Positions 7,855 to 16,779 are shown, counted from the first letter of the stretch. The stretch is DNA of 48,224 bases from Candidatus Buchananbacteria bacterium RIFCSPHIGHO2_02_FULL_39_17 (GCA_001817425.1 MHII01000024.1:1-48224), one strand, 5' to 3'. Made by a program: numbers and translations. Notes: generated from the letters alone by a model not told the origin.

Positions 7855-9138
7855 ATGATTGATTTATTCTCCCAGCAATTAGAACAAGACATTAAAGCTA
7901 ATGCGCCTTTAGCTGATCGCCTGCGTCCCCAGACTCTGGCTGATTTTGTTGGTCAAAAAAATTTAATCGGTGAAAATAAATTGTTGCGCCAAGCTATAGA
8001 AAAAGACGAAATTCCCTCTATGATTTTTTGGGGACCGCCGGGTTCAGGCAAAAGCACGCTGGCGCGGATTATCGCCAAAATGACAAAATCGGTTTTTGTT
8101 CAGTTGTCCGCGGTTGATTCCGGGTTGAAAGATTTAAGAGAAATTTTAAAAACCGCCCAGGACCGGCGAAAATTTAATCAGCAGCGGACAATTTTGTTTA
8201 TTGACGAAATTCACCGTTGGAATAAGGCCCAACAAGACGCTTTATTGCCGGATGTGGAGAAAGGGATTGTCACTTTAATCGGGGCGACAACAGAAAATCC
8301 CAGTTTTGAAGTAGTCTCGGCTTTGCTTTCGCGGTGCCGGGTTTTTGTTTTAGAACAACTGGCCGAATCTGATTTAGAAATTATTTTAGAGCGAGCGGTT
8401 AAAACTGGCTTTGAGAGTTTAAAAATTGATTTAACCAATGACCTGATCCGTTATTTGGCGAGTTTAGCCAATGGCGATGCCCGGGTGGCTTTAAATGCTT
8501 TAGAATTTGCGGTCAAATCAACCAAGTCAAACACCCAAGGGAAAATCGTTTTAAATCAAGAGATTATTAAAGAATCTTTGCAAAAATCTCATTATTTATA
8601 TGATAAAACCGGTGAACAGCATTATAATATTATTTCCGCCTTACATAAATCGGTCCGGGGTAATAATGCCGATGCGGCCTTATACTGGTTGGGCCGGATG
8701 ATTGAAGCGGGCGAAGATCCGCTTTATATTGCTCGGCGCTTAATTCGCATGGCCGTTGAAGATATCAGTTTAGCTGATCCAAAAGCTTTAGAACAAGCCG
8801 TGGCTTGTTATCAGGGTTGTCATTTTCTAGGTTATCCGGAATGTGATATTATTTTAGCCCAATGCGTCGTTTATCTGGCTCGGGCAAAAAAATCAGTTGA
8901 AGTTTATCAAGCATATGGTAAGGTTAAGGAAGATGTTAAAAACACAATGGACGAGCCGGTGCCGCTCCATTTGCGCAACCTGCCTCGCCTGCCGGGAGGC
9001 AAGGCGGGCGCGCCGACCAAATTAATGAAAGATTTGGCCTATGGCAAGGATTATAAATATTCGCCGGATTATGATTGGCAAGAAAAGCAGGAATACTTGC
9101 CGGAAAAATTGAAAGGCCGGAAGTATCTTAATAAATAA
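7855..9138 (+). CDS. rarA: Replication-associated recombination protein A (RarA/MgsA AAA+ ATPase)
   Basis: PLADRLRPQTLADFVGQ, GPPGSGKSTLARIIA, FIDEIHRWNKAQQDALLP, IGATTENPSFEV, VPLHLRN...APTKLMK. The ATG at 7855 is preferred over the upstream TTG at 7831. Confidence 0.96.
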   Translation: MIDLFSQQLEQDIKANAPLADRLRPQTLADFVGQKNLIGENKLLRQAIEKDEIPSMIFWGPPGSGKSTLARIIAKMTKSVFVQLSAVDSGLKDLREILKTAQDRRKFNQQRTILFIDEIHRWNKAQQDALLPDVEKGIVTLIGATTENPSFEVVSALLSRCRVFVLEQLAESDLEIILERAVKTGFESLKIDLTNDLIRYLASLANGDARVALNALEFAVKSTKSNTQGKIVLNQEIIKESLQKSHYLYDKTGEQHYNIISALHKSVRGNNADAALYWLGRMIEAGEDPLYIARRLIRMAVEDISLADPKALEQAVACYQGCHFLGYPECDIILAQCVVYLARAKKSVEVYQAYGKVKEDVKNTMDEPVPLHLRNLPRLPGGKAGAPTKLMKDLAYGKDYKYSPDYDWQEKQEYLPEKLKGRKYLNK

Positions 9139-9273
9139 ATTCTAAGCACTAAATCCTAAATTCTAAACAATATCAAAATCCAAATTTTTAAATTCAAAAT
9201 GTTTTTGTCATTTGAATTTCAGTAATTTGAATTTGTTTAGAATTTAGATATTAGAATTTAGAATTTAAACTTT

Positions 9274-9720
9274 ATGGTTCGCAAAAAATCAGTCGGGGTG
9301 ATCATTTTCAAACGCGAAGGCAAAGCCATTCGCTATCTTTTGTTGCATCACGGCGGGGAATATTGGAATTTTCCCAAAGGGACGCAGGAGAAAAGGGAAA
9401 CTGATTTACAAACCGCTTTAAGGGAGTTGGCAGAAGAAACAGGAATTACCGAAGTTAAAATCATTGATGGTTTTTGCGAGCAATATGATTATGATTTTGA
9501 CACGGAAATTAGAGATAGGGTTAAGGAAAAAATTTATAAGACCGCAATTTTTTATCTTGGTGAAGCCAATGAGACAAAAGTCAAAATTTCTAATGAGCAT
9601 TTAGATTTTGGTTGGTTTGACTATGACACGGCTTTAAAAAGATTATTTTATCAACGGGGTCAAAATTTATTAAAAAAAGCGTCTCAATTCCTTTTGAAAC
9701 AGCAGGATTTTGTGCTATAA
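9274..9720 (+). CDS. Nudix hydrolase
   Basis: Nudix box GTQEKRETDLQTALRELAEETGI. Confidence 0.93.
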   Translation: MVRKKSVGVIIFKREGKAIRYLLLHHGGEYWNFPKGTQEKRETDLQTALRELAEETGITEVKIIDGFCEQYDYDFDTEIRDRVKEKIYKTAIFYLGEANETKVKISNEHLDFGWFDYDTALKRLFYQRGQNLLKKASQFLLKQQDFVL

Positions 9721-9827
9721 TATCAAGCAAGATAAGTTTTAAGCAAGATAGGCAAGATAAGAGTAGAGAATACTTTATCTTAATCTTATCTTGTTTACAA
9801 GTTTATCTTGCTTATCTTACTTAATCT

Positions 9828-10871
9828 ATGGAGATAAAAAAATATTTTGAATTGGCTTTAGCCAAAAATGCTTCTGATTTGCACTTGGTTTCCGGCAACC
9901 GGCCGGCCTTAAGGATTTTAGGTGAATTAGAATTAATCAGCCCAGATAATTTGGAACCTAAAGATTTAACTGAAGCGATTTTTTCCCTGATGAGCAAAGA
10001 GGATATTGATTATTTCAAAAAAGAAAAAGAGCTTGATTTTGCTTTAGATATTGCCGGTGGTCACTTTCGGGTTAATTTGCATCAACAGGAAGGTCAAATC
10101 GGGCTTGCCGCTCGCATTGTCCCCAATAAAATTCCGTCGCCAAAAGAAATTGGTTTTGATGAAATTTTGTATCAATTAAGCCATTTGAATCAGGGTTTGA
10201 TTTTAGTCACTGGTCCTTCCGGCAGCGGCAAATCAACGACATTGGCGGCGTTGATTAATTTGATTAATCAGGAAAGACGGGCTCATATCATTACCATTGA
10301 AGATCCAATTGAATTTATTTTTCAGGAAAATCAAAGTATTATTGAGCAGCGCGAGCTTGGTCGGGATACGCATTCTTTTCATGAGGCGTTAAAACGGGCA
10401 TTGCGCCAAGACCCCAATGTGATTATGGTTGGTGAAATGCGCGATTTGGAAACGATTTCCGCCACTTTGACCGCCGCGGAAACTGGTCATTTCGTCGTCT
10501 CCACGCTTCACACGGGAACCGCGGCAGAAACGATTCAGCGCATTGTTGATATGTTTCCCGCTCATCGCCAGCAGCAAATTTTACTTCAACTTTCATCGGT
10601 TTTAAGAGCAATTATTTGCCAACAGCTCTTGCCTAAAAAAAACGGCGGGATTATTGTCGCTCGGGAAATTTTAATTAATACGCCAGCCGTGGCCAATTTA
10701 ATTCGTGAAGCAAAAATTGCCCACCTGCCGCAAGTCATTCAAACCAGCCGCCAAGAGGGAATGATGACCATGGCAGCTTGCTTAAAACAGCTTTATGAAA
10801 AAGGGTTAATAGAAAAACAAGTTTATGAGAACCGTTTGGGTAACAGTGAAACTTTAGGCACGTACTATTAG
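9828..10871 (+). CDS. pilT: Type IV pilus retraction ATPase PilT
   Basis: ASDLHLVSGNRPALRI, Walker A GPSGSGKSTTLAAL, EDPIEFIFQENQSIIEQRELGRDTHSFHEALKRALRQDPNVIMVGEMRD, HTGTAAETIQRIVDMFP. Confidence 0.97.
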   Translation: MEIKKYFELALAKNASDLHLVSGNRPALRILGELELISPDNLEPKDLTEAIFSLMSKEDIDYFKKEKELDFALDIAGGHFRVNLHQQEGQIGLAARIVPNKIPSPKEIGFDEILYQLSHLNQGLILVTGPSGSGKSTTLAALINLINQERRAHIITIEDPIEFIFQENQSIIEQRELGRDTHSFHEALKRALRQDPNVIMVGEMRDLETISATLTAAETGHFVVSTLHTGTAAETIQRIVDMFPAHRQQQILLQLSSVLRAIICQQLLPKKNGGIIVAREILINTPAVANLIREAKIAHLPQVIQTSRQEGMMTMAACLKQLYEKGLIEKQVYENRLGNSETLGTYY

Positions 10872-10958
10872 CTTGTAGGAATTAGCTTCTTAGCTTTTTA
10901 GGTATCTAAAAAGCTATCTCCTAACTTCCTAAATTCCTAATTCCTAACATCCTGACTT

Positions 10959-11297
10959 ATGACTGACGAACGTTGGCAGGAAATTATTGGTCAAATTAAA
11001 GATAAATTTCAGATTTCTGATCAGAGAACAGAAGATCTGCCTGAAGAGAGGGGGCGGGGGAGTGTTGAAATTGTTGAGTTCATTGGGCCATTGGGCCGGA
11101 TGAAATTAGAGCGCACGACCCAGCCCTTGGTTTTAGGGAAAAAAACGATTGGTTCTCGGCGCATTGGCAGCCAGACAACAGTTAAGTATCTTTATTCAGA
11201 GAGTGAAAAAATCCATAAGTTCAAAGCTTATCGTTTTGATGAAAATAACAATGAATGGCTGGAAATAAAAATGGAACGCAAAGAGATGATTTTTTGA
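10959..11297 (+). CDS. Conserved hypothetical protein
   Basis: 112-aa soluble ORF in a tightly spaced co-directional run. Confidence 0.65.
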   Translation: MTDERWQEIIGQIKDKFQISDQRTEDLPEERGRGSVEIVEFIGPLGRMKLERTTQPLVLGKKTIGSRRIGSQTTVKYLYSESEKIHKFKAYRFDENNNEWLEIKMERKEMIF

Positions 11298-11316
11298 TAT
11301 CTAATATCTAAAATCT

Positions 11317-11649
11317 ATGCTCAAAAAACAAAAATTTAATGACTCGGTGGTGATTAATTTTGGTTTTTTAGGAGGTATGGCAGAGGCAATTTACTGTTTT
11401 GCTTTTGCTTTTACTGTGACCATTGTTGGGAGAATGAATTTGCCACCACCACCAGAAATTGCTGCCGCCCTTTTATTTTTGATTGTTTTTGTTTTTAGCG
11501 TTGCGGTTTCCGGAATTTTTGTTTTTGGTTATCCCGCTTATTTGGCGGTCCAAAATCGTTTTGCGGAAGCGATTATGACTCTAGCCACCACTTTAGTGAC
11601 GCTTGCTATAATTGGTATTTTAGTTTTTCTCCTCATTACCATTATTTAG
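11317..11649 (+). CDS. Small membrane protein
   Basis: 110-aa ORF, three TM segments. Confidence 0.65.
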   Translation: MLKKQKFNDSVVINFGFLGGMAEAIYCFAFAFTVTIVGRMNLPPPPEIAAALLFLIVFVFSVAVSGIFVFGYPAYLAVQNRFAEAIMTLATTLVTLAIIGILVFLLITII

Positions 11650-11663
11650 AAATTTGTTTTTTT

Positions 11664-12059
11664 ATGCTGATTAAAAAAGTATTTTTCATTTTATTAACTT
11701 TATTTTTTTTGAGTGGCTGCTTGGCGACGAGGAATAATAACAATAATAGTTTAGTTAATCAAAATCAATCGATTAATGTTGCCAATCAAGAGGAAATAGA
11801 AAGCCAGTATCAGGCCAAAGTCCGCGAAGTTTTAAATACCTACTGGTTAAACGGTGAAATATCAAGCCTTAAAGGAAAAATTTTAGATTTAAGGGCGCCG
11901 GCTAAGTATCTTGATTTTCATTTTAATTTAGTGGTTGCCTTAGAATTCTTGGAGCAGGGGAAAACTCAAGCTGACAATCAAAAAATCAAACAGGGCGAGG
12001 AAAAAATCAATCGCTTAAAAAATGATTATCCTTGGATTTATGGCCCGAATCAGCCTTGA
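11664..12059 (+). CDS. Putative lipoprotein
   Basis: 131-aa ORF with signal peptide and lipobox LSGC. Confidence 0.7.
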   Translation: MLIKKVFFILLTLFFLSGCLATRNNNNNSLVNQNQSINVANQEEIESQYQAKVREVLNTYWLNGEISSLKGKILDLRAPAKYLDFHFNLVVALEFLEQGKTQADNQKIKQGEEKINRLKNDYPWIYGPNQP

Positions 12060-12768
12060 GGAAAATTTTAATCCCGATGAATTTGAACTGCCCCGAGGAT
12101 TTACTAAAAAAAGGCGTCGTTCTAAAAAAATTGGTTTTAAAAAAGGCTGTTGTTTGCTCTTTTTTCTAATTTTTCTTTTCATTTTAATTGTCGCCGCCGC
12201 CGCAGTGATTAAAACTGGTATTTGGGAAATTCCCGTTTTAACAAAGATTTTTTACCAAATACCTAAACCCCCAAGGATTGTCCAAGCTAATGATGATTTT
12301 TTCCAAAAGCCGCTTAATTTTGAATTAAATCAGGAGGAAAACTATCTTTCTTTCAATTTAACGGAACAAGATTTGACTTCTATTTTAAGGCGGCATTTAA
12401 CCGGTGAAAATAATTTAATTTTTGCGTCCAATCTTCAGGCGGCCATTAGTGATAATCAAATTGAAATTTTTGGTTTGCTTTTAAAGCCAATCTCGGCTAA
12501 CATAACCATTGTTTTTAAACCAGAAATTTTTGATCAAAAATTTGATCTTAATTTAATTGAATTAAAGATTGGTAATTTATCTTTGCCGCCGGTCATCGGC
12601 GAGAAATTAATTAATTATTTTTTTGGTGGAATGTTAAATCAGGTGGGGGATCTTAAAATAGCCAACATTAATTTAAAGGAAAGACAGATAAAAATTTTCA
12701 TCTCCGGCGGCAAAATTCCTGAATTAGTGAATAATTTAATTAAACCAAAGCCAGAAAAAAATTATTGA
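12040..12768 (+). CDS. Single-pass membrane hypothetical protein
   Basis: Start at MARISLEENFN (12040) preferred over 12022; basic region, one TM helix, extracytoplasmic domain. Confidence 0.7.
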   Translation: MARISLEENFNPDEFELPRGFTKKRRRSKKIGFKKGCCLLFFLIFLFILIVAAAAVIKTGIWEIPVLTKIFYQIPKPPRIVQANDDFFQKPLNFELNQEENYLSFNLTEQDLTSILRRHLTGENNLIFASNLQAAISDNQIEIFGLLLKPISANITIVFKPEIFDQKFDLNLIELKIGNLSLPPVIGEKLINYFFGGMLNQVGDLKIANINLKERQIKIFISGGKIPELVNNLIKPKPEKNY

Positions 12769-12775
12769 GATATCT

Positions 12776-13540
12776 ATGACTTTACTTAACCATTTTATTC
12801 CAGTTTTTACCCCAATTCTCATTTTAATTTTAATTGAAATTTTGTTGCAAAAACCGAGGCAAATTTACTGGTTGGTGCCTTTCGCCTGCTTTTTAATTAT
12901 TTTGAGTCTTTTTCAATTAACGGGAAAAAAGATTAAAAATGAAAAATTTTGGCGTTATTTGATTACTCCGATTTTATTTTTTTTAAGTGGAACAACTTTT
13001 TTTGTTTTTTTGGATGGCATTTATTTTCGGCAAGGGGTGGCGATTGCTTTAGTGATTGCTTTAGCGGTTTATTTGGAAGTGATTTTTCTCTGGTTTTGCG
13101 AACGCCTTAAGTATCAGGCGCATTCATTAGAAAATATTTCCGTTCACCTTAATTTAGTCACAATTTTTTTAACGGCCAGTAGTTTAGTCGGTTTAGTAAT
13201 TTTTATCGGCTTGCCGCTTTGGCTGATGATAATTATTTTTGTTTTTTTTGTCACTTTATTAAATTATGAATTAATCTGGAGCAGCGGCGTGGCGCCAAAA
13301 TTAGGTTGGCTTTATTCTTTAGTGATTACTTTAGCCATGACAGAAATTTTTTGGGCCGTTAATTTTTTGCCCACCAGTGTTTATGTTGATGGTTTGATTA
13401 TTAGCTTAAGCTACTATTTAATTACTGGTTTAGCTCGGAATTGGCTGATCGGCGTCAAGGAAAAAAAAGTAATTAAACGTTATTTATTTGTCAGTTTAAT
13501 TTGTTTATTGATTGTTTTTTTGACGGCTAAGTGGTTTTAG
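12776..13540 (+). CDS. Polytopic hypothetical membrane protein
   Basis: 254-aa ORF, about eight TM segments. Confidence 0.7.
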   Translation: MTLLNHFIPVFTPILILILIEILLQKPRQIYWLVPFACFLIILSLFQLTGKKIKNEKFWRYLITPILFFLSGTTFFVFLDGIYFRQGVAIALVIALAVYLEVIFLWFCERLKYQAHSLENISVHLNLVTIFLTASSLVGLVIFIGLPLWLMIIIFVFFVTLLNYELIWSSGVAPKLGWLYSLVITLAMTEIFWAVNFLPTSVYVDGLIISLSYYLITGLARNWLIGVKEKKVIKRYLFVSLICLLIVFLTAKWF

Positions 13541-13604
13541 CGTATGCGAACCCGCCTAAGTTTTTGCGAAACAAAAATTTGGGCGGGCAAATAATTTAAC
13601 TTGA

Positions 13605-14750
13605 ATGATGAAATTTTTTGAACAAAAAAGACAACAACTGATTTCGGAAATCGTTATTTTATCCGCCATTTTTGGCTTTGCCGGCGGAATCGTCGGAGAA
13701 TTAGTGGCTGATGTTTATCTTGACCCTTGGCATAATAGCTATCTAACTAATTCTGCCGTTAATTCAGATCCGACGGTAAGCGAACTTAAGCCGGTAAAAA
13801 GAATTATTGCCAGCGATCAGGATTTTGCCATTTATCAAGCGGTTCAAAAAATCAGTCCCGCTATTTTAGGCATTTATCAAAAGAAGCCAACTACGACCAA
13901 TGTTTTAAATCAGATCTATTTACCCGGCAGTTTATTAGGTAACGGCATAATTTTAACTAATGATGGCTGGTTAGCGACAGTCAATGCGGCAATTGCCGGC
14001 AAGAGGGCTGATCAACTTACCCTTGTTCATGGCCAAAAAATTTTTCCCGTGACAAAAATTGTCAGCGATAAAATTTCCCAAGTCATTTTTTTAAAGATTG
14101 ATGCGAATAATCTGCCGGTGGCGACACTGGGCGATTCCGACGAAATTTTGGCCGGTCAAGTGGTGGTGAACTTAAATAGCGTTAATGAGGTTAAAGTTAA
14201 CAGCATCAAAAATCCTGATTACTATTTCATTAGCTCGGCTAGTAGTTTAGTTTTAACCTCAGAAGAGTACGGTAAATCAATTTTATTGGAAAATTTGGCG
14301 ACGGATGGTTTTATGGGTTCACCTTTGTTTAATTTAGACGGCGAGGTCATTGGCTTGGTCAATCAGATTAATCAACAAGCACTGATTAGTCCAGTTAATC
14401 ATTTTCGCTTTCTTTTGAAGGAGGTTTTGAAAAATCAGTTGGTCAAGCGGCCATATTTAGGGGTAACTTATCTTGACTTAACTCAAACGCTTGGTTTAGA
14501 TCAGGCTTTAAGGCAAAACCGCGAGGCCGGCGCTTTAATCTATCAATTGGTTAATAATAGTCCTGCCCAACAATTTGGTTTAGAAAAAAATGATATTATT
14601 TTAAGCGTGGAAAACCAGACGATTGACCAGGAAAACAATTTGGCGGAATTAATCCAGCAGTATCAAATTGGCGATGAAATTAACTTGGAAATTTTAAGAG
14701 CCGGCAAGGTTATCAATAAAAAAGTAATTTTGGGGCAAGTAAAAGATTAA
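13605..14750 (+). CDS. HtrA/DegP-like (S1C fold + PDZ) membrane protein, apparently non-catalytic
   Basis: N-terminal TM, trypsin-like core (NGIILTNDGWLATVNAAIAG, SQVIFLKID, GFMGSPLFNLDGEVIGLV), C-terminal PDZ (GALIYQLVNNSPAQQFGLEKNDIILSVENQTI). Confidence 0.85.
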   Translation: MMKFFEQKRQQLISEIVILSAIFGFAGGIVGELVADVYLDPWHNSYLTNSAVNSDPTVSELKPVKRIIASDQDFAIYQAVQKISPAILGIYQKKPTTTNVLNQIYLPGSLLGNGIILTNDGWLATVNAAIAGKRADQLTLVHGQKIFPVTKIVSDKISQVIFLKIDANNLPVATLGDSDEILAGQVVVNLNSVNEVKVNSIKNPDYYFISSASSLVLTSEEYGKSILLENLATDGFMGSPLFNLDGEVIGLVNQINQQALISPVNHFRFLLKEVLKNQLVKRPYLGVTYLDLTQTLGLDQALRQNREAGALIYQLVNNSPAQQFGLEKNDIILSVENQTIDQENNLAELIQQYQIGDEINLEILRAGKVINKKVILGQVKD

Positions 14751-14768
14751 CTATTTAAATTAAAAAAT

Positions 14769-14800
14769 AACGCAGAGGATAAGAGTTTTCTTCTGCGTTT
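14769..14800. terminator. Bidirectional terminator between convergent genes
   Basis: aacgcaga...tctgcgttt stem with A-rich upstream and T-rich downstream flanks. Confidence 0.7.
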
Positions 14801-14814
14801 TGGCTTTGTAATAT

Positions 14815-16116
14815 TTAGAGAACGATAATTTGTTTACGATCCGGCCCCGTGCCGACCATAGAAATCGGACAGTCAAACGGTTTAGCCACCATCGTTAAAT
14901 AGGCTTGGGTATTTAGTGGTAATTCATTCCAGCTAGTAACGCCGGTGATGTCTTTCGTCCAGCCATTAAGTTCTTCAAGAACGGGTTGGCAGTGATTTAA
15001 TTCATCAACGGTGGTCGGGAAAATTTCGATTAGCCTACCATTCAAGAGGTAGTCGGTACAGATTCTCAGAGGTTCAATGCCAGTTAGGACATCAACTTTA
15101 GTGATTGCTAATTCTGTACCAGGACCAACCATGGCGCAAAAGCGTCCGACGACTTGATCGTTCCAACCGATCCGCCGCGGCCGACCGGTGCTGGTGCCGT
15201 ATTCTTGACCTTTTTGACGAATCAGATCAGCGGTTTCGTTGTGAATTTCCGCTACTAAATGTCCATCCCCGACGCGGCTGGTAAAGGCTTTGACCACGAT
15301 AACATCGCGAGTAATCCATCGCGGATTAAGACCACAACCGCTTTGAATCGCTCCCGGCCAAGTGTTGGAAGCAGTTGTATTGGGGTAAATCCCTAAGTCT
15401 GGGTCAAGCATCCCTGATTGCGCCCCTTCGCAAATAATTACCTTTTCTTGTTTAAGGAGACGATTTAAGACGATAATCTCGTTGCCTAAAAAAGGTAGCA
15501 GTTGCTCACGATAGGCTAAAATTTCCGCCATCACTTCATCTTTCGTTACGGCGGTTAAGCCGTAAACTTTTTCGAGAATGGCATTAACGTAAGCAAGCGG
15601 CAAATCAATCAGTTCAGACATACGGTCGAGATTGCGGAGGTCACCAGCGCGGACGCCTTGGTAAAGCCGGGCAAGAGCATAAGTTTGGCTGATGGCTCGA
15701 CTGGTGGTATTTTTTCTGCTGTTGCTGGTTTCTCGGGCTTTTTCCAAAGCCATGTGATACGTTAAAGTCAGATGTGTCCCCTCAGAAATTAAAAGATTTT
15801 CAGGGATGACACTAATGCCGCGTTCTCTCAAAGATGTCATTTCCGCGAAAAGGCGCGTTAAATTAATCACCATACCCCGACCAATAACACTTAAAACCGG
15901 GTGTTCCAGATTGCGAATAACACCACAGGGAATGGCGTGAACCGCAATTTTTGTGCCATTAACCACAATAGTGTGGCCGGCATTATCACCACCATTGAAA
16001 CGTACAATCGCTGCCACGCGTGGATCAGCTGATAAATGATCAACAATTTTTGCTTTGCCACAATCACCAAAAGATGGATCGCGGACAAGCCAAACTTCAC
16101 CATTATTTCTTGTCAT
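14815..16116 (-). CDS. purA: Adenylosuccinate synthetase family protein (divergent)
   Basis: FGDCGKAKIVD, RFNGGDNAGHTIVVNG, EGAQSGMLDPDLGIYPNTTASNT, TSTGRPRRIGWND, TKVDVLTG, STGPDR-like VGTGPDRKQIIVL. Confidence 0.88.
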   Translation of the reverse strand: MTRNNGEVWLVRDPSFGDCGKAKIVDHLSADPRVAAIVRFNGGDNAGHTIVVNGTKIAVHAIPCGVIRNLEHPVLSVIGRGMVINLTRLFAEMTSLRERGISVIPENLLISEGTHLTLTYHMALEKARETSNSRKNTTSRAISQTYALARLYQGVRAGDLRNLDRMSELIDLPLAYVNAILEKVYGLTAVTKDEVMAEILAYREQLLPFLGNEIIVLNRLLKQEKVIICEGAQSGMLDPDLGIYPNTTASNTWPGAIQSGCGLNPRWITRDVIVVKAFTSRVGDGHLVAEIHNETADLIRQKGQEYGTSTGRPRRIGWNDQVVGRFCAMVGPGTELAITKVDVLTGIEPLRICTDYLLNGRLIEIFPTTVDELNHCQPVLEELNGWTKDITGVTSWNELPLNTQAYLTMVAKPFDCPISMVGTGPDRKQIIVL

Positions 16117-16161
16117 CAGTCTTTCTCCTTTCCTGAATTTTAAAGGGCAGTATCTCCTCCA

Positions 16162-16195
16162 CCATTATCATAGATAATGGCATAATAAAAGTCAA
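16162..16195 (-). promoter_or_regulatory. purA promoter with overlapping perfect dyad operator
   Basis: Minus strand TTGACT (16195-16190), N17, TATGAT (16172-16167); dyad CCATTATC-N3-GATAATGG at 16162-16180 overlaps the -10. Confidence 0.7.
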
Positions 16196-16215
16196 ATTTA
16201 GTTACTAGGATTATT

Positions 16216-16518
16216 TTATGCCTTATCGGTTTTTTGATTATCATCAGATTTTTGAAAAATTTTTGGATCCGGAGAATAAAGTCGGTTTTTGATTTTCCAC
16301 TTATCTACATATTGGCCAATACCGCGATTAGATAGTTTATTTTTTGTCGTTATTTTTCCTTGTGACCATTCCAGCAGACTGCTAAAATTAATCTTATATC
16401 GGCCTTGGACAACGATATATCTTAATTGTTGGATTTTAATGGCTCGACGAATGGTTTTTTGGTCTATTCCGAAAAGCCGCGCGGCCTCCGAAACAGTCAC
16501 GCGAATAACATTAGGCAT
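16216..16518 (-). CDS. Helix-turn-helix (MerR/excisionase-like) DNA-binding protein
   Basis: VTVSEAARLFGIDQKTIRRAIKIQQLRYIVVQGRYKINFSSLLEW; start at MPNVIRV preferred over 16569. Confidence 0.7.
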   Translation of the reverse strand: MPNVIRVTVSEAARLFGIDQKTIRRAIKIQQLRYIVVQGRYKINFSSLLEWSQGKITTKNKLSNRGIGQYVDKWKIKNRLYSPDPKIFQKSDDNQKTDKA

Positions 16519-16559
16519 AAGAGATGAGTAAATCAAGTTATTAAGTGAATTAAGCTTGT

Positions 16560-16678
16560 CCCGCACCAAGTCAATTGTTTAAAATTTTGATTTTGGGAGA
16601 AGTAAGAGTCGTTAGGCGACTTCGTGTGTAAAATACTTATTAAATCTTATAAAAAATTGTCGCGGACTTTGGTGCGGG
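16560..16678. repeat. Inverted-repeat element upstream of the HTH gene
   Basis: cccgcaccaagtc (16560-16572) / gactttggtgcggg (16665-16678), with inner hairpin agtcgttaggcgact. Confidence 0.6.
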
Positions 16679-16779
16679 GGTTAATCAAATAATGTATTTT
16701 GTCTAGAATAGTCTGGACAAATAGTCTAAATTAATTTTACAAATTCATTAAAAATAAGTCAAGAGATGATTAAAAAAAA

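Noticed and set aside
10389-10611. Antisense ORFs inside pilT, and similar shadow ORFs in other long genes (e.g. 4049-4321, 8211-8438, 30516-30704, 34691-34939)
   Set aside because: Shadow frames of strongly supported genes; no independent signal.
14815-16116. PurZ (dZ-DNA pathway) assignment
   Set aside because: The catalytic Asp of the GD(E)GK motif is retained and no companion dZ genes (datZ, mazZ, dpoZ) are in the window.
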